DNA from: Persicitalea jodogahamensis
GTDB taxonomy: Bacteria; Bacteroidota; Bacteroidia; Cytophagales; Spirosomataceae
Direction of reading: 5' to 3'
Length of the DNA: 64,000 bases
NCBI RefSeq assembly: GCF_014651615.1
Contig: NZ_BMXF01000002.1
Coordinates: 1,109,629-1,173,628, forward strand
A program made the position numbers and the translations under genes. The notes beneath the pieces were generated by a model. It was not told where the DNA came from, searched no databases, and saw only the letters and a list, made by a program, of their open reading frames with translations. Numbering within the stretch: the stretch's first letter is position 1; each line of letters opens with the position of its first letter. Below, in pieces: positions 8,975 to 18,400 of this stretch.

Positions 8975-10444
8975 ATGGCATATATCATTGGTGCTGATCT
9001 CGGCACAACGAATATCAAGGCAGTGGCCTTCAATCTGAAAGGAGAAATCCTGGCCGACCACAGCGAAGAATACCCCATGATTCACCCGCAAGCGGGCTGG
9101 AGCGAACAGGATCCCGAGACAATCATGCGGGCGGTGGAGTACTGCATTCAGTCGGTAGTCAAGAAATGCCGGGCTGATGGGGAGGTGCTGGGATTATCGT
9201 TCAGTGCGGCCATGCACAGCGTAATTGCGCTGGATAAGGAAGGCAAGCCGCTGACGCACTCGATCATCTGGGCCGATAACCGCAGCGCCGAACTCGCCGA
9301 TGCATTACGCGAAACCCGTGAGGGGCGTAAAATGTACAGAACCAATGGCACGCCCATTCACGCGATGTCGCCGCTGTGCAAACTACTCTGGTTGCGCGAC
9401 AACGAGCCGAAACTATTTAAGGAAGCCGCCCGCTTTGTCGGAATCAAAGAGTACGTGTTTTTCAAACTCACCGGAAAGTACCTCATCGACTACTCCATCG
9501 CTTCGGCTACCGGGCTGTTCAATATCGAAAAATTTGCCTGGGATGACTACACCTTAAAGTACCTCGGCCTCACGGCTGATCGTTTCTCCGAACCCGTGTC
9601 GCCTTACCACCTTGTAAATCTGCCCGCTGAAAATGCCCTGGGACTACCCGAAGGCACCCCCATGGTACTGGGTGCCAGCGACGGTTGCCTGGCCAACCTG
9701 GGCAGCGGAGCCATCGTGCCGGGGACAATGGCCGTCACCATTGGCACCAGCGGTGCGGTGCGTATCTCCTCTCCAAAACCGTTTGCCGACGAGCAGATGC
9801 GTACCTTCTGCTATATTCTGGACAAGGAAACCTATGTCATCGGCGGAGCCTCCAACAACGGCGCGGTGGTCTTCGAATGGCTGAAAGACCACTTTTTCGA
9901 CGAAATCGAGTACGAGGATTTATTCAAGAAGGCGGCCGAAATTCCGCTGGGCTCCGACGGGCTGCTGTGCCTTCCCTATCTGCTGGGTGAGCGGGCCCCG
10001 CTATGGAATTCCGCCGTGCGCGGTGGTTTCGTCGGGCTGGACATTTACCACACGCCGACCCACTTCGTGCGGGCCGTGATGGAGGGTACTTTACTAAACC
10101 TTTACAGCATCGGGAAAGTGCTGCTGGAAAATCAGGAGGTAAAGGCCATTTATGCCAATGGTGGATTTGCCAAGAGCAAAACCTGGGTGCAGATGCTGGC
10201 CGATGTGTTCGGCATCACGGTCAATCTAAACGATACGGTCGAGACGGGTTCGGTGGGCGCGGCCCTGATGGGGTTGAAAGCGCTGGGACATATCGACAAC
10301 TACGCGGATGCCAAACAATTTACTCCGATCGGCCATATTTTCAAACCCAACGCCGCCAATCACAAAGCCTACGAAGCACTACAGGAGGACTTTGAAGAAT
10401 GGGCGGGAATATTTGACAAGCGGGCAAAAAGTGGGAAGGCGTAA
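8975..10444 (+). CDS. gntK: Gluconokinase, FGGY family
   Basis: 489 residues of the FGGY sugar-kinase fold. The phosphate-binding GADLGTTNIKA is at the N-terminus, the first-domain SFSAAMHSV and IIWADNRS segments contact sugar, and the second ATPase domain begins around TIGTSGAVR with GGASNNGAVVFEW following. The pattern fits gluconokinases of this family better than xylulokinases. The reaction is gluconate plus ATP to 6-phosphogluconate. The neighbouring divergent gnd gene consumes that product, which supports the substrate call. The last coding bases form one arm of the terminator stem downstream. Confidence 0.88.
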   Translation: MAYIIGADLGTTNIKAVAFNLKGEILADHSEEYPMIHPQAGWSEQDPETIMRAVEYCIQSVVKKCRADGEVLGLSFSAAMHSVIALDKEGKPLTHSIIWADNRSAELADALRETREGRKMYRTNGTPIHAMSPLCKLLWLRDNEPKLFKEAARFVGIKEYVFFKLTGKYLIDYSIASATGLFNIEKFAWDDYTLKYLGLTADRFSEPVSPYHLVNLPAENALGLPEGTPMVLGASDGCLANLGSGAIVPGTMAVTIGTSGAVRISSPKPFADEQMRTFCYILDKETYVIGGASNNGAVVFEWLKDHFFDEIEYEDLFKKAAEIPLGSDGLLCLPYLLGERAPLWNSAVRGGFVGLDIYHTPTHFVRAVMEGTLLNLYSIGKVLLENQEVKAIYANGGFAKSKTWVQMLADVFGITVNLNDTVETGSVGAALMGLKALGHIDNYADAKQFTPIGHIFKPNAANHKAYEALQEDFEEWAGIFDKRAKSGKA

Positions 10445-10466
10445 CCTGTCTTCCCACTTTTTGCCC
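10422..10466. terminator. 17-bp stem between convergent gluconokinase and sugar dehydrogenase genes
   Basis: Arms 10422-10438 and 10450-10466 are perfectly complementary with an 11-base loop. The left arm overlaps the end of the gluconokinase gene, and the right arm lies 14 bp from the stop of the convergent gene. The stem contains internal A and T runs and could serve both transcripts, although no long external U run follows. Confidence 0.75.
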
Positions 10467-10480
10467 TGCTTACAGGAAAC

Positions 10481-11656
10481 TTACATGGGACTGACCCGAA
10501 AGACCGTTCCCGAATTTTCGGCTACTACGTAGATGTTGCCGTCAGCACCCTGGCGAATGGTACGAACACGACCGATGCCTTCGAGGATCTTTTCCTGTTT
10601 GGTTATCTGGTCGCCTTTGACCGTGCAGAGCATAACGTAGTTGAATTTCAGCGAACCCACCAGCAGGTTGTTCTTCCAGTCGGGAAACTTGGGGCTGGTG
10701 ACGAAGGCCATGCCGCAGGGCGCGATGGACGGCCGCCAGTAAATGACGGGCTGCTCCATGCCCGCACGGGCGGTGTCTTCCGAAATAATGCTGTTGTCGT
10801 AGTCGATTCCGAAAGTAATGGCGGGCCAGCCGTAGTTAGCGCCTTTTTTTACTATGTTCACTTCATCGCCGCCCTGAGGACCGTGCTCGTGCTCCCAGAC
10901 TTTACCCGAGACGGGATCGAGCGCCAGACCTTGCGGATTTCGGTGGCCGTAGGAATAAATTTCTTCCAAACCTTTCTTGGTACCCACAAACGGATTGTCT
11001 TTCGGTACTCGGCCATCGTCGAAAAGCCGCACCACTGTTCCTTGATGATTCATCGGGTCCTGCGCTTTTTCCTTTTGCCCGCGTTCACCCAGGCTCAGAT
11101 ACAGGTAGCCCTCCCGGTCAAATACGACACGTCCACCGAAGTGAGGGTTGGATTTGACATTGGGTGTGGCCTTGAAAAGTACCTTCTTGTCCACCAGTTT
11201 GTGGTTTTTCAGCTTGGCCCGCATTAGGGCGGTGTTCGCGCCATCAGCGTCGCCAGCCTCACCAGGTGCGGCGGGGGATGCATAAGTAAGGTACAACCAG
11301 CCGTTTTTGGCGTAGTCGGGGTGCAGCACAACATCCAGCAGGCCGCCTTGTCCTTTGGCCAGTACTTCGGGAACGTCGCCAATGGGCTTAGGGTCGAGTT
11401 TGCCGTCGTGAACCAACCGCAAAGTACCTCCGCGCTCCGTGACGAGCATGTCGCCGTCGGGCAGGATGGCTACCGCCCAGGGCGTTTTCAGGCCCGTTAC
11501 CACGGTGTCCGTTTTGAGAGCCATGGATTGGCCGGGGCCCTTTGGGGCTACCGCTGAACCGGGGCCGGTCAAGCCGAAAGCCGCCAACGTAGCCAGACCA
11601 AGTGCTGCGGCTGAGATTTTTTTCCTTGAAAAAGTGAAAAGTTTTTGAAGATGCAT
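10481..11656 (-). CDS. PQQ-dependent sugar dehydrogenase (soluble aldose dehydrogenase type)
   Basis: 391 residues. A signal peptide or anchor covers about residues 1-35. The rest is a six-bladed propeller of the GSDH/YliI family: VTGLKTPWAVAILPDGDMLVTER near the start, GGLLDVVLHPDYAKNGWLYLTY, HFGGRVVFDREGYLYLSLGERG, YSYGHRNPQGLALDP and WEHEHGPQGGDEVN. These blocks carry the catalytic histidine and the PQQ and calcium contacts of the family. The likely reaction is periplasmic oxidation of aldoses to lactones, which would feed gluconate to the neighbouring kinase. No PQQ biosynthesis genes occur in the window. Substrate and cofactor are inferred from the family. Confidence 0.88.
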   Translation of the reverse strand: MHLQKLFTFSRKKISAAALGLATLAAFGLTGPGSAVAPKGPGQSMALKTDTVVTGLKTPWAVAILPDGDMLVTERGGTLRLVHDGKLDPKPIGDVPEVLAKGQGGLLDVVLHPDYAKNGWLYLTYASPAAPGEAGDADGANTALMRAKLKNHKLVDKKVLFKATPNVKSNPHFGGRVVFDREGYLYLSLGERGQKEKAQDPMNHQGTVVRLFDDGRVPKDNPFVGTKKGLEEIYSYGHRNPQGLALDPVSGKVWEHEHGPQGGDEVNIVKKGANYGWPAITFGIDYDNSIISEDTARAGMEQPVIYWRPSIAPCGMAFVTSPKFPDWKNNLLVGSLKFNYVMLCTVKGDQITKQEKILEGIGRVRTIRQGADGNIYVVAENSGTVFRVSPM

Positions 11657-11717
11657 TGGGAAATTTTATTTTGATCAGAAGTGAAATATCAACAAATATA
11701 GGGAAATTGCCGCTGTC

Positions 11718-11966
11718 ATGAGTAAACGCCTCCTCCGTCTGTTTCCGCCCTTCCAGGAAGGGCTTCCCCCGCTTTTGGCCGCAAAAATTAACATTGTCCA
11801 GCGTGATGGCCGAACGCTTTTTGGCCATTTGGAAAAGCTGGAGGCAGATTCACTTGTCCTGCGCGATCTGCGGAGCCACCCCCACCGGGTTCAGTTGGCC
11901 GACGTCGCTGAAATCATCTTCGACCGGAAATCAGAAATCTTTCCAAAAATAGACGAATCTTTGTGA
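11718..11966 (+). CDS. Small Sm-like-fold candidate protein, function unknown
   Basis: 82 residues, ATG start, divergent from the sugar dehydrogenase and 60 bp upstream of recN on the same strand. Residues about 24-70 alternate as short beta strands: INIVQRDGRTLFGHLEKLE, DSLVLRDL, HRVQLADVAEIIFD. This pattern of a strand, a G-containing turn, then a late IxxIxxD strand resembles Sm/LSm-type small barrels. That reading is inference from pattern only. The residues before it are basic (MSKRLLRL). No known family is recognised. Position upstream of recN suggests co-transcription. Confidence 0.6.
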   Translation: MSKRLLRLFPPFQEGLPPLLAAKINIVQRDGRTLFGHLEKLEADSLVLRDLRSHPHRVQLADVAEIIFDRKSEIFPKIDESL

Positions 11967-12026
11967 ATCTTCTGACCCTTAGATTGCGTTGGTTCATTCC
12001 TGCCCAATATCAGAAATCACCATTTT

Positions 12027-13721
12027 ATGCTCGTCAATCTTCTCATAAAAAATTACGCGCTAATCGAGCACCTCGAATTAGCGCCTGATAATCAGCTTAA
12101 TATCATTACGGGTGAAACCGGCGCGGGTAAGTCCATCATGCTCGGTGCCATCGGCCTGTTGCTGGGCAACCGCGCCGACAGCAAGTCACTTTACGATCCG
12201 GCCAAAAAGTGCATCATCGAAGGTACTTACGATGTGTCGGGCTACGCCCTGGAACACGTTTTTGAGGAAGAGGAACTCGACTTTGGCCAGCATTGCATTG
12301 TACGCCGCGAAATCAGCCCGAACGGAAAGTCGCGGGCATTTGTCAACGACACGCCCGTAAATCTCGACACCCTGCGGCGCGTTACGAATGAGCTGATGGA
12401 TATTCACTCCCAGCATGATTCGATCATGCTGGGGAACAATGAGTTCCAGTTGCAGGTGGTGGATGTCTATGCCCAGACCGACAAGTACCTGAAAAAATAC
12501 CGTAAGGATTTTCGTGTATACCGAGAAACCCGCGATGAGTACGAAGCGATGAAAAAATCGGCGGACCGGCTGCGGAAGGAGTTCGACTACAATAATTTTT
12601 TGTACCAGGAACTGTTCGAGGCCGGATTACAGGCCGACGAGCAGGAGAGTTTGGAAAACGAACTCACTATTCTGGAAAATGCCGTCGAAATCAAGGAAAA
12701 GCTGCAACTGGCTTACGACTACCTCGACAATCCCGAGCAGTCGATCCTCGACTTGCTTAAAGGTGCGGTTGGCACCCTCACTCAGGTCAGCCGGCTTGTG
12801 AACATTTATGCGCCCCTGCGCGACCGCGCCCAAAGTGCGTTGATTGAGCTGCGCGACCTGGCCGACGAAGTAGGGAGCGCGGGCAGCCTGGTCGAGGTGG
12901 ACGACGATAGAAGTACCCTTGTCCGCGAACGGCTGGACCTGATCTACCAGCTTCTGAAAAAGCACTCAGTCCGTGATGTCTCTGAGCTGTTGGTACTGCA
13001 GACTGACCTTGAGGGAAAAGTAAGCCAGGTCCTCAACATGGACGAGGACCTTGAAAAAGCACTGGCAAAAACCGAACGCGCCCGGGAACGCATGATGCAG
13101 AGCGCCACCAAGCTTTCCGCCGCCCGCAAGGCTGTCTGCAAAAGCATCGAGAAAAACATCTGTGAAGGCCTTATTGAGCTGGGCATGCCCAACGCCTCTC
13201 TGACCCTCGAAATGACCGAGGTGCCGCCCACCAGCGACGGAATCGACTTTATTTCCTTCTTGTTTAGCGCCAACAAAGGCATCAAACCGCAGGAACTGCG
13301 CAATGTGGCGTCGGGCGGTGAATTCTCGCGCCTGATGATGGTGATTAAGTACATTCTGGCGGATAAGCGCCGACTGCCGACCATCGTTTTTGACGAAATC
13401 GACACGGGTGTATCGGGTGAAATTGCGATCAAAATGGGCAATATGATGCGGCAAATGGCCCAGAATCACCAGATCATCGCCATTACGCACCTGCACCAGA
13501 TTGCGGCGCAGGGTTCGGCGCACTACTTTGTTTATAAAGATCACTCATCGGCCAAAACGGTCAGCCGCATTCGCAAGCTGGGCTTTGAAGAAAGGGTGGG
13601 GGAGATTGCCCAGATGATCGGCGGCAGCAAGCCCTCCGAAACCGTGGTGAACAATGCCCGGGAGATCCTGACCCACACTACGGCGCAGATGAACGAAAAG
13701 ACTCAGACGAAGCTGTTCTGA
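12027..13721 (+). CDS. recN: DNA repair protein RecN
   Basis: 564 residues, close to the usual RecN length. The N-terminal NYALIEHLEL and Walker A GETGAGKS (residues 29-36) are followed by the RecN-typical RREISPNGKSRAFVND and LMDIHSQHD segments, a long coiled-coil centre, and the C-terminal ABC signature VASGGEFSRLMMVIKY with Walker B TIVFDEIDTGVSG. This SMC-like ATPase acts in double-strand break repair. It is followed by a terminator. Confidence 0.97.
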   Translation: MLVNLLIKNYALIEHLELAPDNQLNIITGETGAGKSIMLGAIGLLLGNRADSKSLYDPAKKCIIEGTYDVSGYALEHVFEEEELDFGQHCIVRREISPNGKSRAFVNDTPVNLDTLRRVTNELMDIHSQHDSIMLGNNEFQLQVVDVYAQTDKYLKKYRKDFRVYRETRDEYEAMKKSADRLRKEFDYNNFLYQELFEAGLQADEQESLENELTILENAVEIKEKLQLAYDYLDNPEQSILDLLKGAVGTLTQVSRLVNIYAPLRDRAQSALIELRDLADEVGSAGSLVEVDDDRSTLVRERLDLIYQLLKKHSVRDVSELLVLQTDLEGKVSQVLNMDEDLEKALAKTERARERMMQSATKLSAARKAVCKSIEKNICEGLIELGMPNASLTLEMTEVPPTSDGIDFISFLFSANKGIKPQELRNVASGGEFSRLMMVIKYILADKRRLPTIVFDEIDTGVSGEIAIKMGNMMRQMAQNHQIIAITHLHQIAAQGSAHYFVYKDHSSAKTVSRIRKLGFEERVGEIAQMIGGSKPSETVVNNAREILTHTTAQMNEKTQTKLF

Positions 13722-13760
13722 ATTTTGTAAAGTTGGATTTTCAGAATCTTCATCGACTTA

Positions 13761-13790
13761 GGGGAAGCCTTTTTAGGCTATCCCCTTTTT
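13761..13790 (+). terminator. Hairpin terminator after recN
   Basis: Left arm 13761-13769 pairs with 13776-13785 with a single bulged base, around a 6-base loop. A run of five T follows (13786-13790). The hairpin overlaps the last codons of the convergent DoxX gene. Confidence 0.75.
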
Positions 13791-14185
13791 CTTTGATTGT
13801 CCAGCGCCCAGGTGTTATCGCCTGCGTACCGCATCAGGAAGTAAAAGAACAGGGAATAGACAATCTGAGAACCTACCAGACCCCAGTCCTGTCGTAATGA
13901 AGTACCAAAAATAAGTACCATCATCACGACCGCGCCGGCGATGATGGCCTGTCGGGTGAACAAGCCCAGCAGCAGCAGCAAGCCAATGACACCTTCAACA
14001 AAGGGTAGCGTCGTTGCAAATATTTCCACCATTGGCTGTGGCAGCCAGGTTTCCTGAAAATCGGCCACGACTTTATCCCGGAATTTATCCAGGTTACCGA
14101 AAATCCGCACCACCCCGTGCATCAAAAAATTGAGCCCCATCGTCAGGCGAATGAGCAGGTAGGCAATCTGAGCATCTTTATTCAT
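13778..14185 (-). CDS. DoxX family membrane protein
   Basis: 135 residues with four predicted membrane segments. The DoxX signature is present: AYLLIRLTMGLNFLMHGVVR at the start, LPFVEGVIGLLLLLGLFTR in the middle, then two more helices. The family is small integral membrane proteins often linked to redox or thiol stress, but without a firm reaction here. It is a single gene, convergent with recN and divergent from the CheB-like gene across 240 bp. Confidence 0.88.
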   Translation of the reverse strand: MNKDAQIAYLLIRLTMGLNFLMHGVVRIFGNLDKFRDKVVADFQETWLPQPMVEIFATTLPFVEGVIGLLLLLGLFTRQAIIAGAVVMMVLIFGTSLRQDWGLVGSQIVYSLFFYFLMRYAGDNTWALDNQRKRG

Positions 14186-14425
14186 AGGAATTGGAATCTG
14201 GGTTGGTTAATTGTTGCGGTAATTCACTCTTTCTTTACGTTCACTAATTTTGCCACCTGGTCGCCACGTCACCGAACGTCTGGTAAGTAGTTGGGGTGGA
14301 TATCTCTTTGAATTTATCCTGTATTCAGGCCTGTTCATCAAATATTTATGCCAAAGTTTCAAATAGGCTGGCCCGGTTTTTTGAAACTTCGATTGACTCA
14401 TCACAAACTGTAACCGGGAAGATAA

Positions 14426-15415
14426 ATGGATCCCCATTCCCCATTCCGTATTATTCTGATTGGCGCCTCTGCTGGCGGGCATGCCGCTGTCCTTACCACT
14501 TTAAAGGATATTCCACCGGACATAAATGCCTGCTTTCTAGTAGTGATACACACGTCCTTTGATGCGACTTCGGCTTTTGCCAGCTATTTGGACGGCAAGA
14601 TTAATCTGCGAGTGAAGGAAGCCCGGCACGGAATGCCGATCGAAGCCGGCACAGTGTATGTGGCCGTACCAAACAACCATCTGGCTTTGCAGGGTGGGGA
14701 AATCATGCTCACCAGAGGGCCGAGAGAGAATCTGTTCAGGCCATCCATCGACGTACTGTTTCGCACTGCCGCAGTGTCGCAAAAAAACAGGTGTGTGGGC
14801 GTGCTGTTAACTGGTCGGCTGAACGACGGCACGGCCGGCTTATCGGCCATAAAACGGTGTGGCGGGCTGACGGTAATCCAGAACCCCCGTACCTCAGAGT
14901 ACGCCGAAATGCCCCGAACGGCCCAGCGGGAAGTCGAGATTGACCACACCGTAAATCTGGAAGATATGGGTGAGGCAATCATAAAAATCGCGCAGACAAA
15001 ACTACCGCCGGAAATAACGGTTCCACGAAATCTGGTGCGTGAAGCGGGCATTGCCATGAAAATCGAAAGCCAGGTAGCAACTGATGAGGCGCTCGGTGAA
15101 CAAGTGCCGTTGAGCTGCTCTAGCTGCGGTGGACCACTCTGGAAAATGGATGATCCCCACCAGCAGCGTTTCCGATGCCATGTCGGCCATTCGTTCACGC
15201 AGGAAGCGTTGTTGGAAAGTCAAAACACAGCGCTGGAAGAAACGTTGTGGATTGCGTTGCGCACTCTGGAAGAAAAACAAGCCTTGCTGAAGCGAATAAT
15301 ACTGGATTATGACAACCGTGGATTCAAAACCCTCGTGCCCTCATACAAAGACAAACTTGCCGAAGTGAAAACGCACGCAGAACGACTGCGTACTCTGATG
15401 CGGTTGCACGACTGA
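14426..15415 (+). CDS. CheB-type protein-glutamate methylesterase domain protein, no receiver domain
   Basis: 329 residues. Residues about 7-190 form a CheB methylesterase domain: nucleophile in GASAGG (S15), VVIHTSF with the catalytic histidine, and LTGRLNDGTAG with the aspartate region. The N-terminal receiver domain of classical CheB is absent. The C-terminal part contains CSSCGG and a CHVGH pair, a probable zinc-binding knuckle, followed by a helical tail. It precedes, by 38 bp, the large CheB-CheR-kinase fusion and is probably co-transcribed with it. No chemoreceptor or CheA is nearby, so its target is probably not classical chemotaxis. The role is inferred. Confidence 0.87.
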   Translation: MDPHSPFRIILIGASAGGHAAVLTTLKDIPPDINACFLVVIHTSFDATSAFASYLDGKINLRVKEARHGMPIEAGTVYVAVPNNHLALQGGEIMLTRGPRENLFRPSIDVLFRTAAVSQKNRCVGVLLTGRLNDGTAGLSAIKRCGGLTVIQNPRTSEYAEMPRTAQREVEIDHTVNLEDMGEAIIKIAQTKLPPEITVPRNLVREAGIAMKIESQVATDEALGEQVPLSCSSCGGPLWKMDDPHQQRFRCHVGHSFTQEALLESQNTALEETLWIALRTLEEKQALLKRIILDYDNRGFKTLVPSYKDKLAEVKTHAERLRTLMRLHD

Positions 15416-15453
15416 AAATTGAATGTATACTATGACTTTATCCTACTGACAGA

Positions 15454-18400
15454 ATGCAGAAACAGGAAGAAACCTACGTAATGGGCGTGGGTGCATCGGC
15501 AGGCGGACTGAATGCCCTGTCACGACTGCTGGCCAGTTTTAACGGCACTACGCACAGCTTTTGCGTGATAGTAGTGCAGCACCTGAGTCCCGACTATAAA
15601 AGCGAGTTGACCTCGATTCTGAGCCGTCGCTGTAAATGGCCCGTGGAGGAAATCGAGAATGGTTGCAGCATCCAACCGCACCGGGTATATGTCACGCCTC
15701 CCAACCGCTCCATCGAGATGAAGGACGGCAAGTTATTTTTAAAGGAACTACCCCCCAATTATAAGAATGCGCCGTCTGCCGATCAGTTCCTGATCTCACT
15801 GGCCAAGGAGAAGCAACAATACGCTATCGGGGCCATTTTATCCGGCTTCGGGCACGATGGCACCGAAGGAGTGCGGGCTATCAAGGAAGTAGGAGGTTTT
15901 ACCATTGCCCAGTCACCCGTGACCGCCGAATACCAGGATATGCCGCAATCGGCCATCGATAGCGGCATGGTGGATATGGTCCTCGATCCTGCGGTGATGT
16001 TCGATGAGGTTACGCATTATATAAACAACCACCGGGTACTGCAGTCAAGTACCCCCCGGGAGCGGAGTCTGGACGCCATTTTCGAATTATTGGCCAAAAG
16101 ATCGGGAACGGATTTCTCGAAGTACAAGTCTTCGACCGTCATGCGACGCATGGACAAGCGCATTGAAGCACTCCGGCTGCCTTCGCATACGGAATACTAC
16201 AAAATGATCCGGCAGAATCCGAAAGAGCTTGATGTTCTTTTTGAAACGGTATTAATCGGCATCACTGAATTTTTCAGAAACAGGGAACACTTTGATGCCT
16301 TGCGCAAAGAGCTCAAACTACTGCTGGAAGAGAAACGGCCGGGCGACAGTATCCGGATATGGAGCGTTGGCTGTGCCACGGGGGAAGAACCCTACACTAT
16401 CGCGATGCTCATCAGCGAGCTTTTGGGTGAAAACATAGCCAACTACCAGATACAGATCTTCGGTTCCGATATCGATGAGCGTGCTCTGAACAAAGCCAGA
16501 AGAGGTACTTATTCAGCAAAAAGCGTTGAGAAACTACCTGAACTGTACATCAATAAATATTTCGACAAAACGGAGGAAGACCAGAAATACCAGATCAGGA
16601 AAACTCTCAAAAAAAACGTGCTTTTCTCGAAGCACGATATCACCAATGACCCGCCGTTTGTAAAGCTCGACCTGATTACCTGCCGAAACCTTTTCATTTA
16701 TTTCAATAATTCTCTGCAGAAGGACACCCTGCGCGTTTTTCATTACTCGCTCAAAGAAAACGGACTGCTTTTCATGGGCAAATCCGAAAGTATTACGCCG
16801 GCCAGTGATTTGTTTGTAAAGGTTAATGAATTCAAAGTATTTCGAAAAGCAGACGCGGCGAAGGTTTATAACCTGAAATTTTCGCGGTACAATACCAATT
16901 TTGGACACAGCAAAACTCAGGATGACAAGAAGACGGCGGTCCGAAACATGTCCATCCTGGATATTGCCAAGGAAACCCTATACCACGCCAACGAGAACCC
17001 CTTTGTAATCATCAACGATGAAGCCGAGATAAAGGAAGTCCAGGGTAGTCTTCGGCTATACCTGGAAATAGGGCAGGGCGCGATGAACCACAATCTGCTC
17101 AAAATGTCGAACAAAGAGATGTCGCTTGAAATCAGGGGGCTTCTCGCGCAGGCCAGGAATTCCGGCAAAATTCAGGTGGGCAATGTCATTAAGTTCTCGC
17201 TCTTTGACCAGTTGCACTTTGTCAGGATCAAGATTCTTCCATTCATATATCCCATGGGAGAAGAAAACCATTACCTGGTGTTTTTCGAGCGCATCGAGCC
17301 CGACGGTAGTTATCTGAGACTCACGGAGGAAGTTTCCACCGATGACTTCACGGATCACCGTATCCTGGAACTGGAGCAGGAGCTGAACTTTGCCCGGGAG
17401 TACATGCAAATGTTCACCGAGGAGCTGGAAACCAACAATGAGGAGCTCCAATCGCTGAATGAAGAACTGCAATCGGCCAATGAAGAGTTGAAGTCTTCCA
17501 ACGAAGAGCTGGAAACCAGCAACGAGGAATTGCAGTCGGCCAATGAGGAGTTGAGCACCGCCAACAACGAGCTCAGACTATCTAATGAAATGATCATAGA
17601 GCGGGAAGAGGACCTTAAAATGGCCAACCGCGAAATTATCCGCAACGAAACGCTCTACCGTACCATATCGGAGAATATTCCCAACGGAACGGTTGGGATT
17701 CTGAACGAATTTCTTGAGGTGGAGTACCTGGCGGGCCAGGGCATGGCGCGCTACAACATCGATCTGCAATCGGTCAAAGGCAAAAAGCTGCACGAGCTGA
17801 ATCCGTCGGAAACCGAGCGCAGCAAACTCCACAAAATTTTCTCCGACACCCAGGCTGGCCAATCGTGCAAAGCGGAATTTTCCTACATGGACCGTATTTA
17901 CTCCTTGCACACCATTCCATTGAAACTGGACGAGCACTCGCCTACCAAGGTGCTGTATCTGACACAGGATATCACGGAGCAAAAAGAGTTTACCAACATG
18001 CTGGAACGGGAAGTCAGCCATCGCACGGAGCAGCTGGAAGCCACCAATACCAAACTGGCAGAAGTGAACCTTAATTTGCAGCAGTACGCCTATGTGGCGA
18101 GTCACGATTTGCAAGAGCCGCTGCGCAAGATTCAGATGTTCATCGCCTTGATGCACAAAAGCTTGCCGGAGAATGATAAGTCGCTTGTGTATAGCGATAA
18201 GGTATCCAGGGCTGCCGCGCGAATGGCTGCTTTGGTGAATGGTATTCTGGAATACAGCCGTATCAACGAGGATGAGCGGGAATTTGAAGTACTTCGCCTC
18301 GACGAAATCCTCGACCACGTCGCGGAGGACTGCGATCTGCTCATGCAGGAGAAAAATGCCCGTCTGAGCTATCAGGATCTGGGGGAAGTTCGGGGGATAG

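Noticed and set aside
17437-17598. Short tandem DNA repeats that could suggest a CRISPR array
   Set aside because: They encode in-frame heptads of a coiled coil, have no unique spacers, and no cas genes are near.
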